In this document: positions 49,787 to 61,565 of the stretch, one piece after another
Layout: each line of letters opens with the position of its first letter
Position numbering within the stretch: position 1 is the first letter of the stretch
Source: Tropicimonas sediminicola
GTDB taxonomy: Bacteria > Pseudomonadota > Alphaproteobacteria > Rhodobacterales > Rhodobacteraceae
Assembly (NCBI RefSeq): GCF_900188335.1
Contig: NZ_FZOY01000004.1
Span: 124,001 to 188,000 of the forward strand
DNA: 64,000 nt
Direction of reading: 5' to 3'
Notes under the pieces: model-generated
Told to the model about the DNA's origin: nothing
The model's database searches: none
Seen by the model: only the letters and a program-made list of their open reading frames with translations
Position numbers and translations under genes: made by a program

Positions 49787-50608
49787 CTAGTGGGCCGGGG
49801 CCGAGACCGGATCGAGAAGCGTGCGGCCGCCGTCCACGGTCATGATCTGGCCGGTCATGAAGGCCGCCGCGTCCGAGGCCAGGAACTGCGCGGCCTCGGC
49901 CACTTCGCCCGGCTTCGCGATGCGGTGCATCGGCGTATGATCGCGGATGTTCGTCCGGTAATCGGCGTTCTGCTTGAGCGCGCCCTTCAGGCTGTTGGAC
50001 AACACCGAGCCGAAGGAAACGCCATTCACCCGGATCCGGTGCGGCGCCAGCGCCACCGCGAGCGAACGGGTCATCTGGTCGAGCGCCGCGGTCGAGACGG
50101 AGTAGCCCAGTAGCTCGGGATGGGTACGCCGCGCGGCGATGGAGGAGAGATTGATGATCGAGCCGATGGTGCTGGGCAACTCGTCCGGCTCCAGATCCTC
50201 CACCTGTTTGATCATCCGCTTCGACACTGCCTGGCTGAGTCGCAGCGAGGTCATCAGGTTCTGTTCGAGCAACATCTGCACGGCGTCATTGTCCGGGTCC
50301 AGCGGGTCGGATGGCACCATCTGGCGGCAGGCGTTGACGAGGATGTCGACCCGCTCGAAGGCGTCGATCGTGGCCGAGAGCAGGTTGGCAATGGTCAGCC
50401 GCTCCCGCAGGTCGCCGGCAAAGGCGCGCGCGGTGCCGCGGCCGCCGTCGCCATTGGCCTCGCCCAGCTCGTCGCAGAGCCGGCCTTCGTCCATGTCGGC
50501 GAACATCACGTTCGCCCCCTGGTCGACGAAATGCCGGGCGATGGCGAGCCCGACGCCGTTGGCGGCGCCGGTGACAATGGCGGTCTTTCCTTCGATCGAG
50601 AAGCTCAT
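49787..50608 (-). CDS. short-chain dehydrogenase/reductase family protein with altered YxxxK
   Basis: 273 residues. The cofactor loop is AIVTGAANGVGLAIARHFVD, with VMFADMDEGRL implying NAD(H). The catalytic Ser is in IINLSSIAARR. The Tyr motif reads GYSVSTAALDQMTRSLAVAL, so the usual catalytic Lys (YxxxK) is Thr, encoded by ACC. The rest of the fold is conserved, including a C-terminal QFLASDAAAFMTGQIMTVDG. Either a subfamily with different proton relay or a non-catalytic protein. It lies opposite the lipoprotein gene. Confidence 0.88.
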   Translation of the reverse strand: MSFSIEGKTAIVTGAANGVGLAIARHFVDQGANVMFADMDEGRLCDELGEANGDGGRGTARAFAGDLRERLTIANLLSATIDAFERVDILVNACRQMVPSDPLDPDNDAVQMLLEQNLMTSLRLSQAVSKRMIKQVEDLEPDELPSTIGSIINLSSIAARRTHPELLGYSVSTAALDQMTRSLAVALAPHRIRVNGVSFGSVLSNSLKGALKQNADYRTNIRDHTPMHRIAKPGEVAEAAQFLASDAAAFMTGQIMTVDGGRTLLDPVSAPAH

Positions 50609-50660
50609 GGGAAGTCCTGGTGGTCCTTGCCTCGGGGGCGTGGGGGGATGTTAGCCGAAG

Positions 50661-51665
50661 TCAGCGCCGCGAGCGCGTGGCGGATTGCCCCTGCGGGCGG
50701 CGCGCGGCGAAAAGCTTGAAGGACGGCGGCCCGGCAAGCTCCCGGGTCTCGCGGAAGGCGGCCTGCAGCGGCGCCTCGTAGGGAAGATGTCGGTTGGCGA
50801 CCATCCAGAGCGTGCCATGGGGCGCGAGCAACCGGGCGGCGCTGGCGATGAAGGCCGCGCCGAGGGAGGGGTCGGCCTCGCGGCCCTTGTGGAACGGCGG
50901 GTTCATCACGACGTGGTCGAACGCCCCGGCGTCGGTCCAGGTGGTGGCATCGGCCCAGTGAAACTGCGCGCGCTCGTCACGAATGTTCATGCGGGCGGCT
51001 TCGAGGGCGGCGTGCTCCGCCTCGACCAGGGCGCATTCGGTGACGCCGCGCCGCTCGAGGACGTGGAAGGCGAGATAACCCCAGCCGGCGCCGAGGTCGG
51101 CCACGCGGCCGGGCAGCTTCTCGGGCAGCGCCTCGGCCAGCGCGACGGAGGCCGGATCCGGCCCGTCGGCGGAAAAGACGCCGGGCGCGGTGACCCATCC
51201 GCTCGGCAGGGTCTGGACCAGCGGCAGGTCCCAGTCGGCGAAGGTGCCGGGGGCGGCCTGGAACTGGAACACCTTTCCATGGGCCTTGGCGAAGGGCGCC
51301 GAGACCTCGGCCCGGGCGCGGATCTCGCGCAGCAGGGAATCGATGCCGTCGGTCTTCTGCCCGTCGACGATCACCGAGCCGCCCTGCGCGCTCGCGCGGG
51401 CCACCAGCGCCCGGGCCTCGGCCTTGGCGCGCGGCACCATCACGAGGGCGGCGGCGAAATCCTCGGGCGCGGCGGTTCCGACCCGGTAGCCGCGTTGCAG
51501 CCAGGCGTCGTGGTCCGGACGGCTGCCCTGCACGATCTGCACCCGTTCCCGCGGCAGCGCCGAGAGATCGGCGGTCTCGCGCGGGCGGAACACGGCAATC
51601 GTCCCGGAGGGCGGCAGGTGGATGGCTCCGGACTGGAGCGCGAGGCTGAGGCGGCTATCGGACAT
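50661..51665 (-). CDS. class I SAM-dependent methyltransferase, RsmC-like
   Basis: 334 residues. A degenerate N-terminal methyltransferase-like domain is followed by an active one. GRVADLGAGWGYLAFHVLER is the SAM-binding motif I; FDHVVMNPPFHKGREADPS holds the NPPF motif of N2-guanine rRNA methyltransferases. The double-domain layout is that of RsmC (16S m2G1207) and RlmG. The first domain is short, so the exact target is uncertain. Confidence 0.85.
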   Translation of the reverse strand: MSDSRLSLALQSGAIHLPPSGTIAVFRPRETADLSALPRERVQIVQGSRPDHDAWLQRGYRVGTAAPEDFAAALVMVPRAKAEARALVARASAQGGSVIVDGQKTDGIDSLLREIRARAEVSAPFAKAHGKVFQFQAAPGTFADWDLPLVQTLPSGWVTAPGVFSADGPDPASVALAEALPEKLPGRVADLGAGWGYLAFHVLERRGVTECALVEAEHAALEAARMNIRDERAQFHWADATTWTDAGAFDHVVMNPPFHKGREADPSLGAAFIASAARLLAPHGTLWMVANRHLPYEAPLQAAFRETRELAGPPSFKLFAARRPQGQSATRSRR

Positions 51666-51738
51666 GGGCGGCAGGTTCTAGCCTGCCCGGCAAGCCGCGT
51701 CACGCGAAAAATGCGCCGATGGGCTCCCGCCGGCCCGC

Positions 51739-51757
51739 ACGTCATCGGAGATGACGT
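51739..51757. repeat. perfect inverted repeat, possible operator
   Basis: ACGTCATC (51739-51746), a 3-bp spacer GGA, and GATGACGT (51750-51757). The short spacer suits a dimeric regulator. It lies about 75 bp upstream of the methyltransferase start and about 450 bp upstream of the Mo-hydroxylase operon. Confidence 0.5.
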
Positions 51758-51774
51758 CCGGCCCGTTGGGCCCG

Positions 51775-51795
51775 GCCGCGCGCTGCGCGCGCGGC
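51775..51795. repeat. GC-rich hairpin
   Basis: GCCGCGCGC (51775-51783), loop TGC, and GCGCGCGGC (51787-51795): a perfect 9-bp stem. No T-tract, function unknown. Confidence 0.5.
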
Positions 51796-52203
51796 AGCCT
51801 GCCCGGACCGGCACGCCGGGCGTCGCTGCGCCGCAGCGTTCGAATGCTGCAAACGCAAATGATTCGAATGGTTTACTGGCGTCAAAACGGTTGCTTTGTG
51901 GCACTTCGGCAGTAATCTTTCCCGGGCGGACAGGAGGAGGAACCTGCGGGGAGGGAGGTGGCCGGCGACGCCGGAACCCGGTTGGACGAGATGGCGGATC
52001 TGCCGCGCGCCCGGGCCCAAGTGGGGCCGGTGTGGCGCAAGAACCGAGACGCCAAAGACATTTCAGGGACCCGCGCGACCTTTTGCTTCGACGATTTCAG
52101 CGCCCGTCAGACGGCCACCACCCGCAAAGCGGGGCGCAGCTGACGCGGCATCGACATTGAACGGATGCGGGGAAAGAGCCCGCATCGGCCAGGGAGGACA
52201 AGA

Positions 52204-52674
52204 ATGGCGAACGTGAAACTCACGGTGAACGGGCGCGCGGTCAGCCGCGACGTGCCCGACACCACCCTGCTCTCCGAATTCCTGCGGGAGACTCTACGCC
52301 TCACCGGCACCCACGTGGGCTGCGACACCAGCCAGTGCGGGGCCTGCGTGGTGCATGTCAACGGGAAGGCGATGAAGAGTTGCACGGTGCTCGCCGCCGC
52401 GATTTCCGGGGGCGAGGTGACGACGGTCGAGGGGCTGGCCAACGGCAGCCTGCACCCGATGCAGACCGCCTTCAACGACAATCACGGGCTCCAGTGCGGC
52501 TTCTGCACGCCGGGCATGATCATGACCGGGGTCGACATGGTGAACCGCTACAAGGCGGCGGGCCGGGAACTGACCGAGGAGGCGATCCGCCACGAGCTGG
52601 AAGGCAATATCTGCCGCTGCACCGGCTACCACAACATCGTGAAATCCATTCAGGACGCCGCCGCCAAGATGTGA
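52204..52674 (+). CDS. (2Fe-2S)-binding small subunit of a CoxS-type molybdenum hydroxylase
   Basis: 156 residues from ATG 52204. The ferredoxin-like domain has [20 protein letters not shown] with SC, and the C-terminal four-helix [2Fe-2S] domain has [17 protein letters not shown] and [15 protein letters not shown]. It passes electrons from the molybdenum site to FAD. It is the first gene of the order small-large-medium subunit, usual for form II Cox-like enzymes. Confidence 0.95.
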   Translation: MANVKLTVNGRAVSRDVPDTTLLSEFLRETLRLTGTHVGCDTSQCGACVVHVNGKAMKSCTVLAAAISGGEVTTVEGLANGSLHPMQTAFNDNHGLQCGFCTPGMIMTGVDMVNRYKAAGRELTEEAIRHELEGNICRCTGYHNIVKSIQDAAAKM

Positions 52675-52732
52675 GCGGCCGGCCCGCGGGGCATGGCTCA
52701 CGCGGCAGACACTGAATCCAGGGAGGAATTCC

Positions 52733-55093
<2,361 letters not shown>

Positions 55094-55106
55094 GGGAGGA
55101 GACGAG

Positions 55107-55904
55107 ATGTATCCGACGACCTACCACAAGCCCGAAACGCTCGAGACCGCTGTCGCCATGCTGCAGGGGTCCGAGGAAGGCAAGATCATCGCCGGAGGGC
55201 ACACGCTGCTGCCGACGATGAAGAACCACCTCGCGGCCCCGACCGACGTGGTCGACATCCGCGGGATCGCGGCCCTGCACGGGATCTCCGACGACAGCGG
55301 CACGCTGGTGATCGGCGCCACCACGACCCATGCCGAGGTGGCCGGAAGCGCCGTGGTCGCGGCCGCTTGCCCGGCGCTCGCCTGCCTTGCCGCCGGGATC
55401 GGCGATCCGGCGGTGCGCCATGCCGGCACGATCGGCGGCTCGCTCGCCAACAACGACCCGGCGGCGGATTATCCGGCGGCGGTGCTCGCCCTTGGCGCCA
55501 CGATTGTCACCAACCAGCGGGAGATCGCGGCCGACGAGTTCTTCGACGGCATGTTCGCGACGACGTTGGAGGAGAGCGAGATCATCACCGCGGTCCGCTT
55601 CCCGGCCTGCGAGGCGGCGGGGTATTCCAAGTTCCCCAACCCGGCCTCGCGCTACGCCATGGTCGGCGTCTTTGTGGCGAAGACAAATGGCGGTGTGCGC
55701 GTCGCCGTCACCGGCGCGGGCGAGGACGGGGTGTTCCGCCACGACGGGCTGGAGGCGGCGCTCTCGGCCAGCTTCTCGCCCGAGGCGGTGGACGGGGTCC
55801 CGGTCAGCCCGGACGGGCTTCTTACCGACCTGCACGGCGACGCCACCTACCGGGCCAACCTGGTCAAGGTGATGGCGAAACGGGCGGTCCTCGCCTCGGC
55901 CTGA
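55107..55904 (+). CDS. FAD-binding medium subunit of the molybdenum hydroxylase (CoxM type)
   Basis: 265 residues from ATG 55107 with AAGGGAGGAG before it. The FAD-binding pattern is clear: KIIAGGHTLLPTMKNHLAAP (AGGHS-like) and then VRHAGTIGGSLANNDPAADY (TIGGxxANxDP). YSKFPNPASRYAMVGVFVAK starts the C-terminal CO-dehydrogenase flavoprotein domain. It completes the S-L-M operon. No maturation factors (coxD-like, XdhC) are adjacent. Confidence 0.95.
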   Translation: MYPTTYHKPETLETAVAMLQGSEEGKIIAGGHTLLPTMKNHLAAPTDVVDIRGIAALHGISDDSGTLVIGATTTHAEVAGSAVVAAACPALACLAAGIGDPAVRHAGTIGGSLANNDPAADYPAAVLALGATIVTNQREIAADEFFDGMFATTLEESEIITAVRFPACEAAGYSKFPNPASRYAMVGVFVAKTNGGVRVAVTGAGEDGVFRHDGLEAALSASFSPEAVDGVPVSPDGLLTDLHGDATYRANLVKVMAKRAVLASA

Positions 55905-55928
55905 CCCGTCCCGATCACACGGAATGAG

Positions 55929-55959
55929 GGAGCCGGCCCGGCCACGGGCCGGCTCCTTT
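55929..55959 (+). terminator. intrinsic terminator of the molybdenum hydroxylase operon
   Basis: A perfect 11-bp stem, GGAGCCGGCCC (55929-55939) and GGGCCGGCTCC (55946-55956), with a 6-nt loop and a short TTT after it, 25 nt past the last stop. Confidence 0.75.
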
Positions 55960-56083
55960 CCATTGCGCCTCCCCGGCAGCCATTCCGGCCGCTGCCTCGA
56001 CAGAAAGCCGCTTATGCGGCAGACTGCTGGTATCAAACGAGATTCTTGACGAGCCCACGCCCGGCGGCGCGGGCAGGCATGCG

Positions 56084-57280
56084 ATGTGGAACCGGGTACT
56101 CGATACATCCCTGCGCCGTCTCGTGGGCACCGGCACGCTCACGGTCGTGGATGCGGAAGGCAGCGCGCGCACCTATGGCGCGGGTGACGCGCCGCAGGTC
56201 ACCGTGCACCTGAAGGATCCGGACCTGGCGCAGAAGCTGCTCCGGAACCCGGATCTCGCCCTGGGAGAGGCCTACATGGACGGCCGTCTGACGATCGAGG
56301 GGGACGACCTGCCGGGCTTCATGGAGCTGCTGCTGATGAACCGGGGAGACGGCCGGACGATCCCGGCGATCCAGGCCAACCTCGCGCTGCGGCAGATGCT
56401 GCGCCGGGCGGCACAGACCAACCCCCTGCCCCGCGCCCAGGCCAACGTGGCGCATCACTACGACATCTCGCAGGCGCTTTACGATCTCTTCCTCGACGCG
56501 GACCTCAACTATTCCTGCGCCTATTTCAGACACCCCGACGACACGCTGGAAACGGCGCAGGCGCAGAAGAAGGCCCATATCGCCGCCAAGCTCCGCCTCG
56601 AGCCGGACATGCGGGTCTTCGACATCGGCTGCGGCTGGGGCGGCATGGCGCTGACGCTAGCGCGCGACCACGGCGCGCGGGTGCTCGGCGTGACGCTGTC
56701 GGAAGAGCAGCACCGGGTCGCGAGCCGGCGGGTGCAGGAGGCGGGGCTTGCTGAGCGGATCGAGCTGCGGCTAGCCGACTACCGGACCGTGACCGGCAGC
56801 TTCGACCGGGTCGTCTCGGTCGGCATGTTCGAGCACGTGGGCGTGCCACATTACCGAGAGTACTTCTCCCATGTGCGGGACCGTCTGACCGAGGAAGGGG
56901 TGGCGCTGATCCACACCATCGGGCGCTACACGCCGCCCGGATCGACCAGCCCCTGGATCACCAAGTACATCTTCCCCGGCGGCTACGTGCCCGCGCTGTC
57001 CGAGGTGATGGCGGCTGTGGAAAGGGAGCGGCTCTGGACCACCGATGTGGAGGTCTGGCGCCTGCATTATGCCGAGACGCTGCTGAAATGGCGGGAGCGT
57101 TTCGAGGCCAATATCGACGCGGTGCGCGAGATGTTCGACGAGCGGTTCTGCCGGATGTGGCGCTATTATCTCGTGGCCTCCGAGATGTCCTTCCGCCACT
57201 ACAACCAGGTTGTGTTCCAGCTCCAGCTCGCGCGCCGGCAGGACGCCGTGCCGCTGACGCGGGACTATCTTTACCGCTGA
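56084..57280 (+). CDS. cfa: cyclopropane-fatty-acyl-phospholipid synthase family protein
   Basis: 398 residues, typical length. The N-terminal domain (DPDLAQKLLRNPDLALGEAY with MDG) precedes the methyltransferase domain. ANVAHHYDISQALYDLFLDA with LNYSCAYF is the family's YDxxxxFY..L....YSCAYF region. FDIGCGWGGMALTLARDHGA binds SAM, and SVGMFEHVGVPHYREYF holds the conserved Glu. It transfers a methylene from SAM to membrane lipid double bonds. Convergent with tuf. Confidence 0.92.
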   Translation: MWNRVLDTSLRRLVGTGTLTVVDAEGSARTYGAGDAPQVTVHLKDPDLAQKLLRNPDLALGEAYMDGRLTIEGDDLPGFMELLLMNRGDGRTIPAIQANLALRQMLRRAAQTNPLPRAQANVAHHYDISQALYDLFLDADLNYSCAYFRHPDDTLETAQAQKKAHIAAKLRLEPDMRVFDIGCGWGGMALTLARDHGARVLGVTLSEEQHRVASRRVQEAGLAERIELRLADYRTVTGSFDRVVSVGMFEHVGVPHYREYFSHVRDRLTEEGVALIHTIGRYTPPGSTSPWITKYIFPGGYVPALSEVMAAVERERLWTTDVEVWRLHYAETLLKWRERFEANIDAVREMFDERFCRMWRYYLVASEMSFRHYNQVVFQLQLARRQDAVPLTRDYLYR

Positions 57281-57290
57281 TCCGGAAACG

Positions 57291-57317
57291 AAAAAGGGCC
57301 GCCCCGAAGGACGGCCC
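57291..57317 (-). terminator. intrinsic terminator of tuf
   Basis: GGGCCGCCC (57296-57304) pairs with GGACGGCCC (57309-57317) over 9 bp with one mismatch and a 4-nt loop CGAA. Read on the minus strand the stem is followed by TTTTT. It lies 25 nt past the tuf stop and also near the end of cfa. Confidence 0.85.
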
Positions 57318-57341
57318 CCATTCTTCCGATCTCGAGAGTGA

Positions 57342-58517
57342 TTACTCGATGATCTTGGAGACGACGCCGGCGCCGACGGTGCGGCCGCCTTCGCGGATGG
57401 CGAAGCGGAGCTTCTCTTCCATCGCGATCGGGGCGATCAGCTCCACGGTGAACGACACGTTGTCGCCCGGCATCACCATCTCGGTGCCTTCGGCCAGCGT
57501 CACCGTCCCGGTCACGTCCGTCGTACGGAAGTAGAACTGCGGGCGGTAGTTGGCGAAGAACGGCGTGTGACGGCCACCCTCTTCCTTGGTCAGGATGTAG
57601 GCCTCGGCCTCGAACTTGGTGTGCGGGGTCACCGAGCCCGGCTTGCAGAGAACCTGGCCACGCTCGACGCCTTCACGGTCGACGCCGCGCAGCAGCGCGC
57701 CGATGTTGTCGCCGGCTTCACCGCGGTCCAGCAGCTTGCGGAACATCTCGACGCCGGTGCAGGTCGTCTTCTTGGTGTCGCGGATGCCGACGATCTCGAT
57801 CTCGTCGCCCACGTTGATCACGCCGCGCTCCACACGGCCGGTCACGACCGTGCCGCGGCCGGAGATCGAGAACACGTCCTCGATCGGCATCAGGAACGGC
57901 TGGTCGACCGGACGGTCCGGGGTCGGGATGTACTCGTCGACCGCGGCGATCAGCTCGCGGATCGAGTTCTCGCCGATCTCCGGGTTGTTGCCTTCCATCG
58001 CGGCCAGGGCCGAGCCCTTGATGATCGGGATGTCGTCGCCCGGGAAGTCGTAGGAGGAGAGCAGCTCGCGGATCTCCATCTCGACGAGCTCCAGCAGCTC
58101 CTCGTCATCGACCTGGTCGACCTTGTTCATGTACACCACCAGCGCAGGCACGCCGACCTGGCGGGCCAGCAGGATGTGCTCGCGGGTCTGCGGCATCGGG
58201 CCGTCGGCGGCCGAACACACCAGGATCGCGCCGTCCATCTGGGCGGCACCGGTGATCATGTTCTTCACGTAGTCCGCGTGGCCGGGGCAGTCGACGTGCG
58301 CGTAGTGACGCGCGTCGGATTCGTACTCGACGTGCGCCGTCGAGATCGTGATGCCGCGGGCCTTCTCTTCAGGCGCGCCGTCGATCTGGTCGTAGGCCTT
58401 GAAGTCGCCGAAGTATTTCGTAATCGCAGCCGTCAGCGTCGTCTTGCCGTGGTCAACGTGACCGATCGTGCCGACGTTCACATGCGGTTTGTTACGCTGA
58501 AACTTTTCCTTTGCCAT
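57342..58517 (-). CDS. tuf: translation elongation factor Tu
   Basis: 391 residues from ATG 58517. GTPase motifs are GHVDHGKTT (G1), [13 protein letters not shown] (G3) and [10 protein letters not shown] (G4), and switch I shows RGITI. Domains 2 and 3 are complete with a C-terminal [17 protein letters not shown]. It delivers aminoacyl-tRNA to the ribosome. Rhodobacteraceae often have two copies; here it stands alone, away from ribosomal protein genes, as a separate copy would. A frame extending to 59075 is a shadow of the upstream gene. Confidence 0.99.
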   Translation of the reverse strand: MAKEKFQRNKPHVNVGTIGHVDHGKTTLTAAITKYFGDFKAYDQIDGAPEEKARGITISTAHVEYESDARHYAHVDCPGHADYVKNMITGAAQMDGAILVCSAADGPMPQTREHILLARQVGVPALVVYMNKVDQVDDEELLELVEMEIRELLSSYDFPGDDIPIIKGSALAAMEGNNPEIGENSIRELIAAVDEYIPTPDRPVDQPFLMPIEDVFSISGRGTVVTGRVERGVINVGDEIEIVGIRDTKKTTCTGVEMFRKLLDRGEAGDNIGALLRGVDREGVERGQVLCKPGSVTPHTKFEAEAYILTKEEGGRHTPFFANYRPQFYFRTTDVTGTVTLAEGTEMVMPGDNVSFTVELIAPIAMEEKLRFAIREGGRTVGAGVVSKIIE

Positions 58518-58569
58518 GATGGCGCCTCGTGAGTTGGGGGCTACCTTCGGCCCGTTGCACATCGCGCGC

Positions 58570-58598
58570 GAAGTATGTCGATTGGCGCCGGAAATCAA
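58570..58598 (-). promoter_or_regulatory. probable tuf promoter
   Basis: Read on the minus strand: TTGATT (58598-58593), 17 bp, TACTTC (58575-58570), about 50 nt upstream of the tuf start. Good spacing, moderate match at -10. Confidence 0.45.
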
Positions 58599-58678
58599 GC
58601 GCCTTCCAAACTTCCGGGCCGAAACGGCGCATCGCGGGGCCGGTCCGGGCGCCGCGCGCTCCGGACGCCCCGCCGATC

Positions 58679-59326
58679 TCACATGTAGGCGCCGAAGATC
58701 TCGAGGTCCTCGGCAAAGAGTTCGTGGATCCGTGCACGATCCTGTGGGGTGAGGTCGCCAGCGAAGGAACGCGACCGGCTGGTGGTGCGGCGGCCGACCT
58801 CGGGCACCGGGCCGATGGCCTCTGCCAGATCCGCGACGAAGTCCTCCACCTGCCCGGTGTTGTAGATCCGGTCGAAATAGGCGGGGTCGCGCCCGAGGAA
58901 ATGGCTGAGCGGCTCGCAGTGATGCGCCACGACCCCGGACAGCGCGCGGTATTCCGGCAGGAACCGGATGAAGGTGCCGATGTCGGGGGCCTCCACCACG
59001 CCGCGGTCGCGCTGCTCGGGCGAGAGGTCGAGCGTGTTCAGGTCTCCGCGCGCCACGACCCGGTTGGCGTAGCACGACAGGAGCCGCGAGACCGGTTCGC
59101 GCACCACGCAGACCCGGCGATGCCCCGCGATCCGGTCATGCGGCAACTTCTCGAAAGGCACGAAGGGGTAGGCCGCGTTGTGGATGTGCCAATGCGTGCC
59201 GTTCTCGGTGTAGGGCTCGAACGGCCGTCCGTTCTCGATCTCGAAGAACAGGAACTTGAGGGAGGTGCTGGAGCACTTCGGCACGCTGATATAGCTGAAC
59301 CCGTGCTGGTAGAGATGAACCGTCAT
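58679..59326 (-). CDS. sulfotransferase family protein (first of tandem pair)
   Basis: 215 residues from ATG 59326. The 5'-phosphosulfate loop appears as [19 protein letters not shown] (residues about 12-30) and the 3'-phosphate site as [20 protein letters not shown] (about 70-89). Both are typical of sulfotransferase family 2 (carbohydrate-type). It would move sulfate from PAPS to an unknown acceptor. It has the same length and layout as the gene at 59373, 46 bp upstream, so they are tandem paralogues, about half identical by eye. Confidence 0.82.
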   Translation of the reverse strand: MTVHLYQHGFSYISVPKCSSTSLKFLFFEIENGRPFEPYTENGTHWHIHNAAYPFVPFEKLPHDRIAGHRRVCVVREPVSRLLSCYANRVVARGDLNTLDLSPEQRDRGVVEAPDIGTFIRFLPEYRALSGVVAHHCEPLSHFLGRDPAYFDRIYNTGQVEDFVADLAEAIGPVPEVGRRTTSRSRSFAGDLTPQDRARIHELFAEDLEIFGAYM

Positions 59327-59372
59327 CGCGCGCAAAGCCCCGGACGGCGCCGGGCAGAGCCCGCGTGGTCGC

Positions 59373-60020
59373 CTACTTCATCCACTGGCCGAAAATCTCC
59401 CGGTCCTCGGCGTAGATCTCCTCGATCCGCGCGCGGTCCTCTTCCGTGAGTTGCTTGGACACATCCGAGCTCGTGCTCTTCTGGGTGTGCGGCAGGCTGG
59501 GAGCTTCGCCCACCATGTCTGCCACGTATTCGACCAGCGTGGACAGCTCCCGCAGCGGGAAGATCTTGTCGAAAAAGGCCGGGTCGCGCCCCAGGAAATA
59601 GGACAGCGGCCTCGAGTGGTGCAGGAGCGTATAGGAGGATTCCTGGTATGCGGGCAGGTCGCGCACGAACTCCTGGATCGTGGGCGTCGTGGTCAAGCCC
59701 CGCTGCTCCAGGAACTGCGCGGCCTTCGGCTTCTCGAGAAGCCGCGCATCGATGACCTTGTTCGCGTAGCACGACACAAGCCGCCCGACAGGCTCCCGCA
59801 CCACCGTGATCGTGCGATTGCGCCGGGTCATTTTCCGGTCGAGATCCTCGAACGGTATGCTCCTTGCGAGCTTGTGAATTCCGTAGGCCTGCCCGTTAAT
59901 GTCAAATGCCTTGAACTCAAAGCCATTGTGAACCTCGAAGAAGAACTGCTTCAAGGACGTGCAAGCGCATTTGGGCACGCTGACATAAGTCAGTTTGTGC
60001 TTCTTGAGGTAGAGGGTCAT
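59373..60020 (-). CDS. sulfotransferase family protein (second of tandem pair)
   Basis: 215 residues. YVSVPKCACTSLKQFFFEVH and RTITVVREPVGRLVSCYANK are the PAPS-binding motifs, at the same positions as in the neighbour. Shared segments such as PLSYFLGRDPAFFDKIF versus [17 protein letters not shown] and the C-terminal AEDREIFGQWM versus [11 protein letters not shown] show common descent. Acceptor unknown; surface polysaccharide is a guess from the family. Confidence 0.82.
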   Translation of the reverse strand: MTLYLKKHKLTYVSVPKCACTSLKQFFFEVHNGFEFKAFDINGQAYGIHKLARSIPFEDLDRKMTRRNRTITVVREPVGRLVSCYANKVIDARLLEKPKAAQFLEQRGLTTTPTIQEFVRDLPAYQESSYTLLHHSRPLSYFLGRDPAFFDKIFPLRELSTLVEYVADMVGEAPSLPHTQKSTSSDVSKQLTEEDRARIEEIYAEDREIFGQWMK

Positions 60021-60105
60021 GCCCGGGAACTCCTAGGAAACGTGTCCAGCCCCTCGTATCCGGGGGAGGGTTTGGCCGCAGGACTTTCAGAGAATTGAAC
60101 CAAGA

Positions 60106-60657
60106 TCAATTCTTTCGCGCGAACCACTCCGGATTGTCGCGCATCCACTCCTCGATCTGCCTCGCGCCATTGGCGGCGAGAGCGGCGACCTGTTCGTCAC
60201 GGGACTTCGTGAGGCCGGAGCCGACGACGAACTCCTCGTCGAAGGACTCGAACACGGTGAACTGCTTCGGCTCGGCATTGATCTTGCCGCCGGCCTCGTC
60301 ATCCCAGATCGAGGCCTCGATAATCATCGCCGACTTCGGCGCCAGCACCACCGGCACGCCAGGCACGGCGACCGAGTAGCCAAGGATGTTCACGGCGATG
60401 TGGTAGAACTGGTCCCCGGTGTAGCCGCTGAACCGCGCATCCAGCGCGTCCCGGTAGGCGCTTTCCCATTCTTCCACCGACACGTTGCGCGAGGGCTGAA
60501 CCTGCTTGACGTTGTCGGCGACCACGACGATGTGGCCGAGCTTGAACTCGCCGAGGGGAATGCGTTCGGCCTGGGTGGCGGTTTCGGTGCTGCTGGCGCA
60601 ACCGGCGAGCGCCGCGGCAGCGGCGAGTGCGAAGAGGCGGCGCGTCAGTCGTGTCAT
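60106..60657 (-). CDS. predicted lipoprotein of unknown function
   Basis: 183 residues from ATG 60657. [20 protein letters not shown] gives a lipoprotein signal with lipobox LAGC. The mature part has regular beta-alpha composition ([20 protein letters not shown], then [20 protein letters not shown]) and no enzymatic motif. It resembles the DUF3313/DUF4410 class of lipoproteins in style only. It lies 85 bp upstream of the sulfotransferases on the same strand, and divergent from pdxJ. Confidence 0.75.
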   Translation of the reverse strand: MTRLTRRLFALAAAAALAGCASSTETATQAERIPLGEFKLGHIVVVADNVKQVQPSRNVSVEEWESAYRDALDARFSGYTGDQFYHIAVNILGYSVAVPGVPVVLAPKSAMIIEASIWDDEAGGKINAEPKQFTVFESFDEEFVVGSGLTKSRDEQVAALAANGARQIEEWMRDNPEWFARKN

Positions 60658-60791
60658 CCAGGGCTCCGTGCAGGTTCTGGTCGCAGGGTCCCACTGGCAT
60701 AGCGGAGCCATGGCGCGCGCGCAATTTTCGCTTCGGGGTTTCCCGGGCCTGCCGTCGGGTCTATGTCTGCGGCGCAACAGGGAGTTTTGCG

Positions 60792-61565
60792 ATGCAAGAT
60801 GCGGATTTCGTCGGCCGGCTGCGGCTGGGTGTGAACATCGACCACGTCGCCACCGTGCGAAACGCCCGCGGCGGCGCCGTTCCCGACCCGCTGCGCGCCG
60901 CAAGGATCGCGGAGGCTGCGGGTTGCGACGGCATAACGGCGCACCTGCGCGAGGATCGCCGCCACATCAGCGACGCCGACATCGAGGCGCTGGCTGCAAA
61001 CCTCTCGGTGCCGCTCAACTTCGAGATGGCCGCGACCGAGGAGATGCAACGCATCGCCCTGCGCCACCGCCCGCACGCCGTCTGCATCGTGCCCGAGAAG
61101 CGCGAGGAGCGCACCACCGAGGGCGGCCTCGAGGTCGCCAAGGACGAAAACCGTCTGGCCCATTTCATCGCCCCGTTGCGCGACGCCGGCTGCCGGGTGT
61201 CGATCTTCATCGCGGCCGACCGGCGCCAGATCGAGGCCGCACACCGGATCGGCGCGGCGGTGATCGAGTTGCACACCGGCGCCTATTGCGACGCCCACTC
61301 CGAGGGGCGCTTTGACGAGCGCGATGCCGAACTGGAGCGGTTGCGCGAGATGGCGGCCTTCGGCCATTCGCTCGGCCTCGAGGTTCACGCCGGCCACGGC
61401 CTGACCTACGACACCGTGAAGCCGGTCGCGGCCTTCCCCGAGGTGGTGGAACTCAACATCGGGCATTTCCTCGTCGGAGAGGCAATCTTTGTCGGGCTGG
61501 ACGCCTCGATCCGGGAGATGCGCCGGCTGATGGACGAGGCGCGCAGCCCCGCGAGCGCCGCATGA
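60792..61565 (+). CDS. pdxJ: pyridoxine 5'-phosphate synthase
   Basis: 257 residues from ATG 60792 with AGGGAG upstream. [57 protein letters not shown] and [19 protein letters not shown] are all family signatures. It forms PNP from DXP and aminoacetone phosphate. Its stop overlaps the next start by 4 nt. Confidence 0.98.
   Translation: MQDADFVGRLRLGVNIDHVATVRNARGGAVPDPLRAARIAEAAGCDGITAHLREDRRHISDADIEALAANLSVPLNFEMAATEEMQRIALRHRPHAVCIVPEKREERTTEGGLEVAKDENRLAHFIAPLRDAGCRVSIFIAADRRQIEAAHRIGAAVIELHTGAYCDAHSEGRFDERDAELERLREMAAFGHSLGLEVHAGHGLTYDTVKPVAAFPEVVELNIGHFLVGEAIFVGLDASIREMRRLMDEARSPASAA

Larger units (their letters stand above)
51666..52203. other. long intergenic/leader region upstream of the molybdenum hydroxylase operon
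   Basis: About 540 bp with no supported gene. It contains two inverted repeats (51739-51757 and 51775-51795) near the divergent methyltransferase gene. The part from 51890 on presumably holds the promoter and leader of the operon; AGGGAGGA (52191-52198) is the ribosome binding site of the first gene. Confidence 0.55.

Noticed and set aside
57567-58532. 321-codon plus-strand frame opposite tuf
   Set aside because: Shadow of EF-Tu; the Val/Asp/Arg-rich sequence arises from the strong codon bias of tuf.
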